Assembly (NCBI GenBank): GCA_963815295.1
Contig: CAWFFZ010000003.1
Coordinates: forward strand, 424,575-488,574
Direction: 5' to 3'
Length of the DNA: 64,000 nucleotides
DNA from: JACDHG01 sp963815295
GTDB lineage: Bacteria; Actinomycetota; Actinomycetes; Propionibacteriales; Nocardioidaceae
A program made the translations under genes and the position numbers. The notes under the pieces are model-generated. The model had not been told where the DNA came from. It searched no databases and was given only the letters and a program-made list of their open reading frames with translations. Numbering within the stretch: position 1 is the stretch's first letter; every line of letters starts with the position of its first letter. Shown in pieces: positions 38,485-46,859 of this stretch.

Positions 38485-39029
38485 GTAATAGCCGTGCACA
38501 GCCAGCGGTCGCGGACGATCTCCAGCCGGGCCGCGACGGCGCGCGAGCGACCACCGCACGTGATGCGGGCGGAGACCTCCGCTGTGCCGTCTTTGGGCTG
38601 ACACACGTGCACCGAAGCGACGTGCTGTCGGATCGGCCGGATACCCATCACCGACCGCCGTTGGGCAACGCGGCGTTGGCGCGCGCCGATCTCGGCATAC
38701 ACCTGCTCATCGGTCCACCGAAGCAGCTGCGTCAAAGGCCGATCGCTCGAGACAACCTCGATGACCGCCTGTACGAAACGAGTCGCCCACTCGGAGGCGG
38801 CTGGCACGGACGCCGGCCGCCGGCTGACCAGAGTAAGCGACGAGGGCACGGGCTCGGCAGGCACGCCGGACGCCAAGGGGAAGCTCAGGGCAAGCGCGCC
38901 CTGGGTGAAGGTCGCCTCGCGTTCGTGGTCATCCTGCAGCGCCTGCCACCGCTGGGTGCGGTCGGTGACGAGCCGGTGCACGGATGCTGATCGTTGGTTG
39001 TGCTCGGATGGAGAGCGCCCTGTCGTCAT
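38475..39029 (-). CDS. DUF6459 (Rv3231c-region type) protein
   Basis: The 184-residue protein has a disordered N-terminal half and a compact C-terminal domain with TRFVQAVIEVVSSDRPLTQLLRWTDEQVYAEI and VHVCQPKDGTAEVSARITCGGRSRAVAARLE. This is the Rv-associated DUF6459 family, found beside secA in actinobacteria. Function is unknown; no signal peptide or membrane span is seen. Its ATG overlaps the stop of the LysM gene (ATGA), so both are one transcript. Its last codons lie inside the terminator hairpin. The family name comes from recognition and is not certain. Confidence 0.75.
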   Translation of the reverse strand: MTTGRSPSEHNQRSASVHRLVTDRTQRWQALQDDHEREATFTQGALALSFPLASGVPAEPVPSSLTLVSRRPASVPAASEWATRFVQAVIEVVSSDRPLTQLLRWTDEQVYAEIGARQRRVAQRRSVMGIRPIRQHVASVHVCQPKDGTAEVSARITCGGRSRAVAARLEIVRDRWLCTAITFG

Positions 39030-39547
39030 GGTGAAACCTCCGGTCGGTCGAGCTGGGTGCCGGGGAAGATCAAGTTCGGGTCGACGCCGATCACGAGCGC
39101 GTTGACGCGATACCAGGCGCTGACGTGATCAGCGATGACAGCGTCAGCCACACCTGGCGGCAGTTCATCCGCAGCGATGCTCCAGAGGCAGTCCCCGGGT
39201 TTCACGACCACAGGGTCAGATGGTGCTGGACTCGCCGGGAGGTCTGGCATCGGGAGACCGCGGATGCGGCCGCTGCAACCAGTCGCGCAGTGCCCGTTGT
39301 CGCGGTCGTCGCCGACGGACGGAGTGGCCAGGATGGGCGCCGCCACGGCGACTCCGCAGAGGGCCAGGACTGCCCGTCGCTGCCAGTGCGGGCAGCAGGT
39401 GGCGGTCAGCCGGTGCAGTCGCGGCCAGGTCGTGCCGGTCAGCGCGTCGCAGAGCGCCAGCAGCAGGCTCAGAACGAGGCCGGTGAGGGCGACGAGCAGC
39501 CCACCGGTCGCGATGTCGGTGACGAGCCCGTCCAGCGTGGAAGCCAC
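39026..39547 (-). CDS. Membrane-anchored LysM-domain protein
   Basis: The 173-residue protein has two hydrophobic segments (about 12-36 and 59-78) and a C-terminal LysM domain (about 113-170: VVVKPGDCLWSIAADEL, then LIFPGTQL). LysM binds N-acetylglucosamine in peptidoglycan, so the domain should face the wall. No catalytic domain is present. The GTG at 39547 has a strong AAGGAAGG ribosome-binding site. It leads a two-gene unit with DUF6459 and is transcribed from an AT-rich divergent intergenic region. Confidence 0.87.
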   Translation of the reverse strand: MASTLDGLVTDIATGGLLVALTGLVLSLLLALCDALTGTTWPRLHRLTATCCPHWQRRAVLALCGVAVAAPILATPSVGDDRDNGHCATGCSGRIRGLPMPDLPASPAPSDPVVVKPGDCLWSIAADELPPGVADAVIADHVSAWYRVNALVIGVDPNLIFPGTQLDRPEVSP

Positions 39548-39552
39548 TTGAA

Positions 39553-39606
39553 CCTTCCTTTTCTTACGTTTACATGCGTTTGCTTTGTCTAGCCTGAGTT
39601 TATTGC
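39553..39606. promoter_or_regulatory. AT-rich divergent promoter region
   Basis: This stretch is markedly richer in A+T than its surroundings (TTTTCTTACGTTTACATGCG, then TTTGCTTTGTC and TTTATTG). It lies between the divergent LysM gene and the 39669 gene. It likely holds the promoters of one or both; I cannot assign exact -35 and -10 boxes. Confidence 0.45.
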
Positions 39607-39668
39607 GGCGTCAAGCGGTCGTCCACAGCCAGGTAGCGGACCCGGAGAGCGGTGCGTAGCGTGCGGGC

Positions 39669-40235
39669 ATGCGGTGGCAGGAGCTGTTCGCCGACCTCGA
39701 AGGCCAAGCGCGGGCGTGGGAGCAGGGCGACCTCGACGCCGAGATCGCCGACCGAACCCGCGGCGAATGGGCGCAGGTGTTGCTCGTCAACCGTCTTCGC
39801 GCGGCCGTCGGTAGCCCGGTCACCGTCGATGTTGTCGGCGCCGGGCGACTGGCGGGCGAGCTCGAGACGGTTGGCGCAGACTGGCTGCTCCTCGCGGGGA
39901 GTCATGACGACGTTGTTGCCCTAGCCGCAATCGTTGCGATTCACGACTTGGCTCCGGGCGCTGTGAGCCCCGACGGAGTAGGTCCAGTCAGCGCAGGACT
40001 GCGCCTTACCGCGGCGTTGCGAGCCATCGCGATGGACCGGTCGGCGGTAACCGTGCGGACCCGAGACGGCGGTGTCTATACCGGCACTCCCGACCACGTC
40101 GGATCCAACTTCTTGGAACTCGCTATGCACGAGGCCGGAGAAGTCCCCCGGGCCGGGGTGATCCGATCCCGGTGCGTGCTCTCGCTCGATGCGGTCGCCG
40201 CCGTACGTCGGCTGGCCACCCCCTGGGCGGAGTGA
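39669..40235 (+). CDS. Conserved hypothetical protein
   Basis: The 188-residue protein begins MRWQELFADLEGQARAWEQGDLDAEIADRTRGEW and ends with a beta-rich part (DRSAVTVRTRDGGVYTGTPDHVGSNFLELAMHE) that could form a small Sm-like barrel. I recognise it only as a conserved actinobacterial protein found near secA. No catalytic motif, signal or membrane span is visible. It converges on the BldC-like gene. Confidence 0.75.
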   Translation: MRWQELFADLEGQARAWEQGDLDAEIADRTRGEWAQVLLVNRLRAAVGSPVTVDVVGAGRLAGELETVGADWLLLAGSHDDVVALAAIVAIHDLAPGAVSPDGVGPVSAGLRLTAALRAIAMDRSAVTVRTRDGGVYTGTPDHVGSNFLELAMHEAGEVPRAGVIRSRCVLSLDAVAAVRRLATPWAE

Positions 40236-40246
40236 CAGCCTGGCTG

Positions 40247-40492
40247 TCAGTCGGCTTCGCTCGGCTCACCGGCATACGGGTGCTCGTCGATGAACACCTC
40301 GGTGTCTCGGTAGGCCTGCTCGATGTAGCTCTCCAGCTCGGCGCGCTCCACCCGCCACTGACCGCGGCCGCCGATCTTGATCGCCTTCAGATCCTTGCGG
40401 CGGACTAATGCATAGACCTGCGCCACAGAGATTCCCATGATCTCCGCGACGTCAGCGAGCGACAGGAAACGCTGACCGGGACCGGTTGCCAT
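40247..40492 (-). CDS. Excisionase/BldC-like MerR-type helix-turn-helix protein
   Basis: The 81-residue protein has the domain FLSLADVAEIMGISVAQVYALVRRKDLKAIKIGGRGQWRVERAELESYIEQ, a winged helix of the excisionase/BldC type that binds DNA as arrays of monomers. The ATG at 40492 matches the start of family members; the upstream in-frame extension is not conserved in character. It sits between a hypothetical gene and the SAF/TadZ pair. It may regulate these, but no operator was identified. No integrase is near, so it is unlikely to be a phage excisionase. Confidence 0.87.
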   Translation of the reverse strand: MATGPGQRFLSLADVAEIMGISVAQVYALVRRKDLKAIKIGGRGQWRVERAELESYIEQAYRDTEVFIDEHPYAGEPSEAD

Positions 40493-40585
40493 GACGAGGA
40501 GTCTCCCACGCACGAGGCTCCGCAAGCCGACCGCGGCAACTGCCCTGTGCACAACCCTTTCCTTCCCGCGTGCGTTGCGGCAAGA

Positions 40586-41275
40586 ATGGCCAACGTGTCC
40601 GTCCTGCACCGCACCGGCAGTCCGACGACGGAGTCCGGAGGCCGTAGCGAGCTAGCCTCGCCGCCGGCTCAACGGCTCCATGGGTCACGCTGGAAGGACC
40701 CACGCCTCTGGATAGGCGTGGTTCTCGTCCTCGCGTCGGTGGTGGTGGGTGCCCGGATGCTTGCCGCCGCAGACGACACGGTTGCGGTGTGGGCACTTGG
40801 CGACGACATGGCCGCCGGGAGTGCGGTCGATGCCGGCGATGTGTCCGTCGTCGACGTCCACTTCGACAGCGCGGCCGCTGCCGACCGCTATCTCAGCGCC
40901 GACGATCCGCTGCCGAGCGGGATGCACCTGACGCGAGACGTCGGTGCCGGGGAGCTGCTCGCGGCGAGCGCGTTGAGTGCCGATCCTGATTCCGCACCCG
41001 CACAGCTGCCCCTCGCTGTGGCACCTGGCGGTATGCCGAATGACCTCGCCGCCGGCGACCGTGCTGACCTCTGGGCCGTGCCGAGCGACGACACCCGAGT
41101 CGCACCGACGATGGTGCTCGACGGCGTGACGGTGGTCTCCGTTGGCGCGGCCGGGCCAGGTGGAGTGGGCTCTCAGCGTCAAGTCCTCGTCACGCTCCCG
41201 ACGACTGCAGACGTCGCCAGCGTGCTCGCCGCCCTGCGAGGCGCCGACGTCGTGTTGATCCGGACGGACGCCTGA
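40586..41275 (+). CDS. SAF-domain protein (CpaB/RcpC-like), single membrane anchor
   Basis: The protein has about 229 residues: a short cytoplasmic N-terminus, one transmembrane helix (about residues 43-61) and then an extracytoplasmic SAF domain (VWALGDDMAAGSAVDAGDVS, then MHLTRDVGAGELLAASAL) followed by a CpaB-type C-terminal part. SAF/CpaB proteins help assemble Flp/Tad pili. No other pilus genes except the following TadZ-like gene are present here. It is separated from that gene by one base. The start could also be an upstream in-frame ATG at 40547. Confidence 0.82.
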   Translation: MANVSVLHRTGSPTTESGGRSELASPPAQRLHGSRWKDPRLWIGVVLVLASVVVGARMLAAADDTVAVWALGDDMAAGSAVDAGDVSVVDVHFDSAAAADRYLSADDPLPSGMHLTRDVGAGELLAASALSADPDSAPAQLPLAVAPGGMPNDLAAGDRADLWAVPSDDTRVAPTMVLDGVTVVSVGAAGPGGVGSQRQVLVTLPTTADVASVLAALRGADVVLIRTDA

Positions 41276-41276
41276 G

Positions 41277-42524
41277 GTGCATGCCCGCGGGGTACTCGTC
41301 GCGGTCGGAACGGCAGACTTCGAGACGGCCCTCCTCGACGCTGTAGCCGCCAGCGACCTCCACGTCGTACGCCGCTGTGTCGACATCGCAGATCTACTCG
41401 CCACCGCAGCAAGCCGACAGGCGACCATCGCTCTCGTCTCGGCCCAGTTGCGCGGGCTCGACCGCGACGTGGTGGCTCGCCTTCGGGTCGAAGACGTTGC
41501 TGTCGTCGGCGTTACACCGGAGGCCTCGAGCGCCGACGAGGCCGCGTTGCTGCGGCTCGGCGTCGAGGACTTCGTGGCGGCTGACGCGCTCGACACCATC
41601 GATGAGGTTGTCGCAGAGCTGGGCGAGGGGCGTCGCGTCGCGGCGGCACCCGCAGCCGGCTCCACTGACGCGCACAACGGGCACAGGGAGCGTTCTCGGG
41701 GACGGGTGCTCGCGGTCTGGGGTCCTACCGGCGCCCCTGGGCGTTCGACCGTTGCGCTCGGGATCGCGGCGGAGCTCGCTGAGCTCGGCGCATCGACGAC
41801 TCTTGTTGACTGTGATGTCTACGGTGGCACGATCGCCCAGCAGCTTGGGCTTCTCGACGAGTCGTCGGGGTTGCTCGCAGCTGCTCGGGCTGCGAATGTC
41901 GGCCAGCTCGCTCCCGAAGTGCTTGCCCGCCAAGCTCGTAGTGTGTCTCCCGCGCTGCGAGTGCTGACGGGCCTGCCCCGTGCAGATCGCTGGACCGAGG
42001 TCCGGCCGAGTGGGCTGCGCGACGTGATCGAGTCAGCGCGTCAGCTCTCGGCATTCACCGTGCTCGACTGTGGCTTCAGCATCGAGATGGACGAGGAGGT
42101 CTCATACGACACCGCCGCGCCCCGTCGCAACGGCGCCACCCTCGCAGCGCTCGATGCCGCCGACACCATCCTGGTGGTCGGCGCCGCCGACCCGGTTGGC
42201 CTTGGGCGACTGGTGCGCGCGCTAACCGAGCTCGCGACTGTCGTGCCCGGCCGCGATCGTGTCGTCATCGTCAATCGGATGCGCGCAAGCTTGGGGTGGT
42301 CGCGCGATGACGTGGTGGCGACGCTCGTCCGAGCCGTCGGACCGACGCCGGTCGTGTTCCTGCCGGACGACCGGGCAGCGGTCGACGACGCGATCGTCCA
42401 TGGCCGGACGTTGACCGAATCCGCACCCAAGAGCCAGCTGAGGCAACAGCTCCGCGACTTCGCACATCGGGCAGCAGGCGCCGAGCTACCGACGGGTCGC
42501 CGTCGCCGCCGAGTCCGTGCCTGA
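41277..42524 (+). CDS. TadZ/CpaE-like ParA-family ATPase
   Basis: The 415-residue protein has an N-terminal receiver-like domain without clear phosphorylation residues (about 1-115) and a ParA/MinD-type domain with a deviant P-loop (LAVWGPTGAPGRSTVALGI), the DCDVYGGTIAQQLG switch and VLDCGFSIEMDEE. This order is typical of CpaE/TadZ, which localises Flp pilus machinery at the pole. Alone with a SAF protein and no CpaF ATPase, it may be part of an incomplete or repurposed system. The GTG start follows the upstream stop at once. Confidence 0.85.
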   Translation: MHARGVLVAVGTADFETALLDAVAASDLHVVRRCVDIADLLATAASRQATIALVSAQLRGLDRDVVARLRVEDVAVVGVTPEASSADEAALLRLGVEDFVAADALDTIDEVVAELGEGRRVAAAPAAGSTDAHNGHRERSRGRVLAVWGPTGAPGRSTVALGIAAELAELGASTTLVDCDVYGGTIAQQLGLLDESSGLLAAARAANVGQLAPEVLARQARSVSPALRVLTGLPRADRWTEVRPSGLRDVIESARQLSAFTVLDCGFSIEMDEEVSYDTAAPRRNGATLAALDAADTILVVGAADPVGLGRLVRALTELATVVPGRDRVVIVNRMRASLGWSRDDVVATLVRAVGPTPVVFLPDDRAAVDDAIVHGRTLTESAPKSQLRQQLRDFAHRAAGAELPTGRRRRRVRA

Positions 42525-43877
42525 TCACGACGAGAACAGCAAGAACAGGCCCGTCAGGGTGTAGGCGATCATCAGGAACAACATAGGCAGCTGACCTGTC
42601 AGGGCGTGCTTGCGGGGCAGCAAGCGAACAGCACGGTCATGGGCCGCGACGACGCCGAGCACGTGACCGGTGACGATGGCCACCACCTTGATGGCGGCGA
42701 GCGCAGAGGGATGGTTGTAGATCTCGTACTTGTCGATGCCCGACAGCCATCCCGTCGTCTCCCACCCCCGCGACAACGGGTCGCCGAGCTGGCGCACCGT
42801 TTGGATTCCCACCGAGACGAAGTACGAGAGGTAGTGGGCGACGATGTAGCCGACCACGATCGGCACGACGGAGTGCGCGAACTGGTTCGGAAGTCGTCGT
42901 CGTTCGATGTGACCCAGTCCACCCGTGGCCAAGGCAGCTGCAGTGAAGGTCAGGGTGACGACGGCGCAGAAACCCAGCAGGGCAACGGTATTGAGGAATG
43001 CTGGGTCACCGGAGTACCCCTCTGAGAAGCGAAGCCACCGCACCGACTCCTTGAAGCTGTCGAATGCCGTCGAGCCGAGCAGCACTCCTACGACGCCGAC
43101 GAGCCCTGGCTTGCTGGGCTGGCTGTCGAGGTTCTCGAGCGGGTTGCGAAAGACCAGAACGCCGTCATCGCGCCGGGCGAACGGTGAAAGCCGAGCCACC
43201 AAGGAGGAGTAGACCTCAAACGGGTCAGCATGCTCGAACCAGGTGTCGCCGAAAACCGCAGCGCCCAGCACCAGCAGTGCACCCACGACGGCGAACCACA
43301 GCCGCACCGCAGAGAGACTGGTCGCGACGCTGGGGTCGACGAGCTCAAGCCACACGAAGCAGAACAAGAAGAAGGCGGCCGGCCAGTAGCCGAGACGACG
43401 AGGGTACGTCGTCAGTCCTTCTCGCGGGTTGATCCCGGCCAAGCGGCTGATCCCACGGTGCAGCCAGCGCAGCGGGTTGCAGAGGCGGTAGATCCGGCCG
43501 AACAGGAGAGCGGCGGGCACCAGGCCCACCCACAAGAGGACGTAGACAACCCCGAACGTCGGGTTGACAAGAGTGTCAGGCCCGAACAGGGCCGCCATCG
43601 TCACCCACGCCGTGAAGACCAGAGCCAGGGTGATGACCACCCCACGGGTGATCCGTGAGTCGATGAAGGTAGCCAGACCCGCCGGCATCGGGTGGCCCGA
43701 GCTCGCGCCGCGGAATTTCGACGTACGCCAGGCGAATGCGAGAACGCCGAAGGAGATCAGCAGTGCACACGCAGCCCCCGTGTAGGCGTTGAACGCGGGG
43801 ATCGGGAGGTCGCTGATGTCGCCGACGCCGTGGGCGAGCGACTCCGGCGACGTGAGCGAAGACACCTGGTGCGGCAC
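42525..43877 (-). CDS. Polytopic membrane protein (database relatives sometimes labelled fenitrothion hydrolase)
   Basis: The 450-residue protein has about eleven hydrophobic segments throughout. The start (ESLAHGVGDISDLPIPAFNAY) and the loop FGRIYRLCNPLRWLHRGISRLAG are typical of a conserved actinobacterial membrane family; some members carry the name fenitrothion hydrolase, which I do not trust as a function. Conserved His residues in membrane segments (IVAHYLSYF, IVTGHVLGVVAAHDRA) suggest metal or heme binding (inference). The GTG start shares one base with the stop of the cupredoxin-like lipoprotein gene, so the two are translated together and probably work together. Confidence 0.78.
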   Translation of the reverse strand: MPHQVSSLTSPESLAHGVGDISDLPIPAFNAYTGAACALLISFGVLAFAWRTSKFRGASSGHPMPAGLATFIDSRITRGVVITLALVFTAWVTMAALFGPDTLVNPTFGVVYVLLWVGLVPAALLFGRIYRLCNPLRWLHRGISRLAGINPREGLTTYPRRLGYWPAAFFLFCFVWLELVDPSVATSLSAVRLWFAVVGALLVLGAAVFGDTWFEHADPFEVYSSLVARLSPFARRDDGVLVFRNPLENLDSQPSKPGLVGVVGVLLGSTAFDSFKESVRWLRFSEGYSGDPAFLNTVALLGFCAVVTLTFTAAALATGGLGHIERRRLPNQFAHSVVPIVVGYIVAHYLSYFVSVGIQTVRQLGDPLSRGWETTGWLSGIDKYEIYNHPSALAAIKVVAIVTGHVLGVVAAHDRAVRLLPRKHALTGQLPMLFLMIAYTLTGLFLLFSS

Positions 43878-44251
43878 TAGCTGATCTGGAGCTTGAGGAT
43901 GGTGACCTCCAGCTCGTGCGACTCCATCTCGTACTGGCCCGCTGTGTCGATAGAGAAGGTAAACGTCTGGTCGTCGCCCTCCTCGACCTCGAACTCGTGC
44001 TCCGGCTCGGAGTGGACATGGAACTCGTCGTGAGCATCGCTACTCACGACAAGCTCGATCTCCTGGCCCCGGTCGGCCTTCACGACGTCCTCGCTCGTCG
44101 TCACCTCGCCGGCCTCCTGCGTGATCTCGACCCGCACCGGTGCATCCGTGTCTGGGTCGTCGGAGCCTCCCGAATCGTCGGAGCATGCCGCCAGCGACAG
44201 GCTGCAGATCGCCCCCGCTGCGACGAGTGCAAGCAGTCGGTAGGTGCGCAT
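43877..44251 (-). CDS. Cupredoxin-like lipoprotein lacking the usual copper cysteine
   Basis: The 124-residue product has a lipoprotein signal (LSLAACSDD, lipidated Cys near residue 23), an acidic linker and a cupredoxin-type beta domain (RVEITQEAGEVTTSEDVVKA, then HDEFHVHSEPEHEF, FTFSIDTAGQYEMESHEL). The usual Cys of a type 1 copper site is absent; HVH and the final M/H remain. It may bind copper in a different way or serve as a structural partner. The ATG at 44251 gives the signal peptide with a GGAGGATCG-like site before it. It is coupled to the membrane protein downstream. Confidence 0.82.
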   Translation of the reverse strand: MRTYRLLALVAAGAICSLSLAACSDDSGGSDDPDTDAPVRVEITQEAGEVTTSEDVVKADRGQEIELVVSSDAHDEFHVHSEPEHEFEVEEGDDQTFTFSIDTAGQYEMESHELEVTILKLQIS

Positions 44252-44373
44252 GGAGGATCGCTCCTTCGGAAGCGGTGGGTTGGCAGCACGGCCTGACAAT
44301 AGACCGTACGACCGTGACACGATGATGGTTCCCGTAGGGGTCGCCGCACCCGTCAGTGGCAGAGAGGATGTCC

Positions 44374-45819
44374 ATGGCAGACCGGATCAGCCCGTCGGAC
44401 ATGACGTTCTTGACACGGGAGTCTGCGAGCACGCCGATGCACGTCGCCACCCTCGACATCTTCGAAGCGCCCTCTGGCGGCCTGGACTACGAGCGACTGC
44501 TGGCGCTGATCCAGGACCGGATCGCGTTTGTGCCGCGCTACCGCCAGCGCGTCAAGCTGCTACCGGGACGGATCGTCAACCCAGTGTGGGTCGACGACAT
44601 CGACTTCGACCTTGCCTACCACGTACGTCGGTCTGCGCTACCTCGGCCGGGGTCGATGGAACAGTTACGCGACCTCGTCGCGCGCATCATGAGCCGCCGC
44701 CTGGACCGCAACCGACCACTGTGGGAGACCTATCTCGTCGAGGGCCTGGCCAATGATCGGTTCGCGATCATGTCGAAGTCACATCAGGTCCTCGTCGACG
44801 GCACAACGGTTGATCTGGGTCAGCTGATCCTGGACGACACGCCCGACTCGCCACCCACCCCTGACGTCGCCTGGGACGCATCGCGACGGCGCGGCGGGTT
44901 GGAGCTGCTGATCGAGTCGGTGGCCGAGTCGGTGCGGAACCCTGCCGTCGCCGCCGACAACCTCCGCGGTGAGATCGTGACCGCCCAGCACGTGGCATCC
45001 CGGTTCCGGTCGTGGGTGTCTGTCCCTACGGTCGGGCGGCAGTCGTCGACCTCAGCCCCGTTGGCCGCCGTGCTCTCAGAGCAGCGCCGGTTTGCCACCG
45101 TCGAGACGCGATTGGCGTCATACCGCAAGATCCGCAAGGAGCACGGTGGCAGTGTGAACGACGCGGTGCTGGCCACGATCTCCGGTGCGCTGCGGTCATG
45201 GCTCCTCACGCGTGCGGAGTCCGTCACAAGATCGGCCCGGATCAGGGCTCTGGTGCCGATGAGTGTGGTGGACGACGAGTTTGCCGAGCCGACTTCGCTC
45301 GGCAGCCAGGTGACCCCGCACTTGTTGACCTTGCCAGTGGGTGAGGCCAGCCCGATCATGCGCCTGCACCAGGTGTCGTACGCCTTCAAGGCGCACAAGG
45401 AGACCGGGCGGGCGGTCGGCGCGAGCCGGCTGACGGAGATTGCCGGGTTCGCCCCGACGACGTTCCACATGATCGGGTCGCGGGTGGCCGCGACCGAGCC
45501 CGGTCGGTCGTTCGACGTCGTCATCACGAACGTCCCTGGCCCGCAGTTTCCGTTGTACGCCGCTGGGGCGCGGATGTTGGCGAGCTATCCCGTGCAGCCG
45601 CTGTTGCCGGGGCAGGCACTGGCCATCGGAGTCACGTCATACGACGGCAAAGTGTTCTTCGGGCTCGACGCCGACCGTGACGCGCTCCCGGACGTCGACG
45701 TGCTCGGTAGCTGCATCACCGAAGCGCTGGACGAGCTGCTCGAGGCATCGTCGTCAGCGCGCAATCGCGCCCCGCGAGGACGTGTGACCCGGAAGACGTC
45801 GGAAAGTAAACGGCCGTGA
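44374..45819 (+). CDS. WS/DGAT-like acyltransferase with altered HHxxxDG motif
   Basis: The 481-residue protein has the wax-ester synthase/diacylglycerol acyltransferase layout: DRISPSDMTFLTRESASTPMHVATLDIF at the start, NRPLWETYLVEGL, the active-site region, and the C-terminal VPGPQFPLYAAGARMLASYPVQPL. The catalytic HHxxxDG reads HQVLVDG (H137, Q138, D142, G143), so the second histidine, generally taken as the catalytic base, is Gln. Activity is therefore doubtful. ATG 44374 is chosen because AGAGAGG lies seven bases upstream; in-frame GTG 44356 and ATG 44368 are alternatives. Substrates unknown. Confidence 0.85.
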   Translation: MADRISPSDMTFLTRESASTPMHVATLDIFEAPSGGLDYERLLALIQDRIAFVPRYRQRVKLLPGRIVNPVWVDDIDFDLAYHVRRSALPRPGSMEQLRDLVARIMSRRLDRNRPLWETYLVEGLANDRFAIMSKSHQVLVDGTTVDLGQLILDDTPDSPPTPDVAWDASRRRGGLELLIESVAESVRNPAVAADNLRGEIVTAQHVASRFRSWVSVPTVGRQSSTSAPLAAVLSEQRRFATVETRLASYRKIRKEHGGSVNDAVLATISGALRSWLLTRAESVTRSARIRALVPMSVVDDEFAEPTSLGSQVTPHLLTLPVGEASPIMRLHQVSYAFKAHKETGRAVGASRLTEIAGFAPTTFHMIGSRVAATEPGRSFDVVITNVPGPQFPLYAAGARMLASYPVQPLLPGQALAIGVTSYDGKVFFGLDADRDALPDVDVLGSCITEALDELLEASSSARNRAPRGRVTRKTSESKRP

Positions 45820-45868
45820 TCTGTAGGACTTGCTAGCGTGACCTTCTGACACTTTCCGGGAGGGCGAC

Positions 45869-46795
45869 ATGCAGGCGATTTGGAAAGGCACGATCTCGTT
45901 CGGTCTTGTCACGATCCCGGTGAAGGTCTACTCGGCCACCGAGGAGAAGGACATCTCGTTCCGCCAGGTGCACGAGGCCGACGGTGGCCGGATCCGCTAC
46001 AAGCGGGTCTGTGAGATCGACGGCGAAGAAGTGCCGTACTCAGACATCGGCAAGGGCTACGAAATGCCCGACGGCCGAATGGTGATCCTCAACAACGACG
46101 ACTTTGCCGGTTTGCCGCTGCCGACGGCCAAGTCGATCGAAGTGCTGGAGTTCGTGCCGGCCGAGCAGGTCGACCCGCTCTACTTCGCGAAGGCGTACTA
46201 CCTGTCGGCCGACGGGCCGGGGGCAAAGCCGTACGTCCTGCTGCGCGACGCGTTGACCAAGACCGGCCAGACCGCGCTCGTGAAGGTCGCCATCCGCACC
46301 AAAGAGACGTTGGCCATGTTGAGAGAACGCGACGGTGCCCTTGTGCTGCAGACGATGCTGTGGCCAGACGAGGTGCGCAGTAGTGAGTTCGCGGTGCCGA
46401 GCGACGACGTCGATGTCAAGAAGCAGGAAGTTGGGATGGCGGAGTCCTACATCGCGACGCTGCAGGCCGAGTTCGACCCGGACCGCTACCACAGCGACTA
46501 CCGCGAGGCGCTCGAGCAGCTCGTCGAGTCGAAGGTGTCTGGTCTGCCCATGCCAGAAGCTGAAGAGGACGAGACTGACAGTGCGGAGGTGGTCGACCTC
46601 GTCGCCGCGCTCCGGGCCAGCGTCGACGCGGCGAAGAAGCGTCGGTCGGGCGGTGGTGCGGCTGCCAAGTCCTCGTCTGCCAAGAAGAAGGGCGCTGCCA
46701 AGAAGACCGCCGCCAAGAAATCGGGAAGCAAGAAGTCCTCGGCGAAGAAGCCGGCTAAGAAGGCTGCGTCGAAGCAGGCGAAGAAGTCCGCCTAG
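45869..46795 (+). CDS. ku: Ku protein, non-homologous end joining
   Basis: Bacterial Ku forms a homodimeric ring on DNA ends and recruits LigD. The 308-residue protein starts MQAIWKGTISFGLVTIPVKVYSA and has the family segments RIRYKRVCEIDGEEV, FAKAYYLSADGPGAKPYVLL and VKVAIRTKETLAMLRERDGALVLQTMLW. After the core (to about 260) is a lysine- and alanine-rich tail with AKK repeats that probably adds non-specific DNA binding. No ligD is in the window. It is monocistronic or followed by pruA after a 64-base gap. Confidence 0.97.
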   Translation: MQAIWKGTISFGLVTIPVKVYSATEEKDISFRQVHEADGGRIRYKRVCEIDGEEVPYSDIGKGYEMPDGRMVILNNDDFAGLPLPTAKSIEVLEFVPAEQVDPLYFAKAYYLSADGPGAKPYVLLRDALTKTGQTALVKVAIRTKETLAMLRERDGALVLQTMLWPDEVRSSEFAVPSDDVDVKKQEVGMAESYIATLQAEFDPDRYHSDYREALEQLVESKVSGLPMPEAEEDETDSAEVVDLVAALRASVDAAKKRRSGGGAAAKSSSAKKKGAAKKTAAKKSGSKKSSAKKPAKKAASKQAKKSA

Positions 46796-46859
46796 CCGGT
46801 CTTGGGCCGGTCGAGAGGCCGGTTCGATGGTCACTGGGTTGCGTGGCAAGATTCCTCGC

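Noticed and set aside
40247..40492. Prophage excisionase
   Set aside because: No integrase, attachment repeats or phage genes nearby; the domain also fits chromosomal BldC-like regulators.
46335..46859. Upstream extension of pruA through the Ku gene
   Set aside because: Arg/Ser-rich reading of Ku codons in another frame; PruA similarity begins at ATG 46860.
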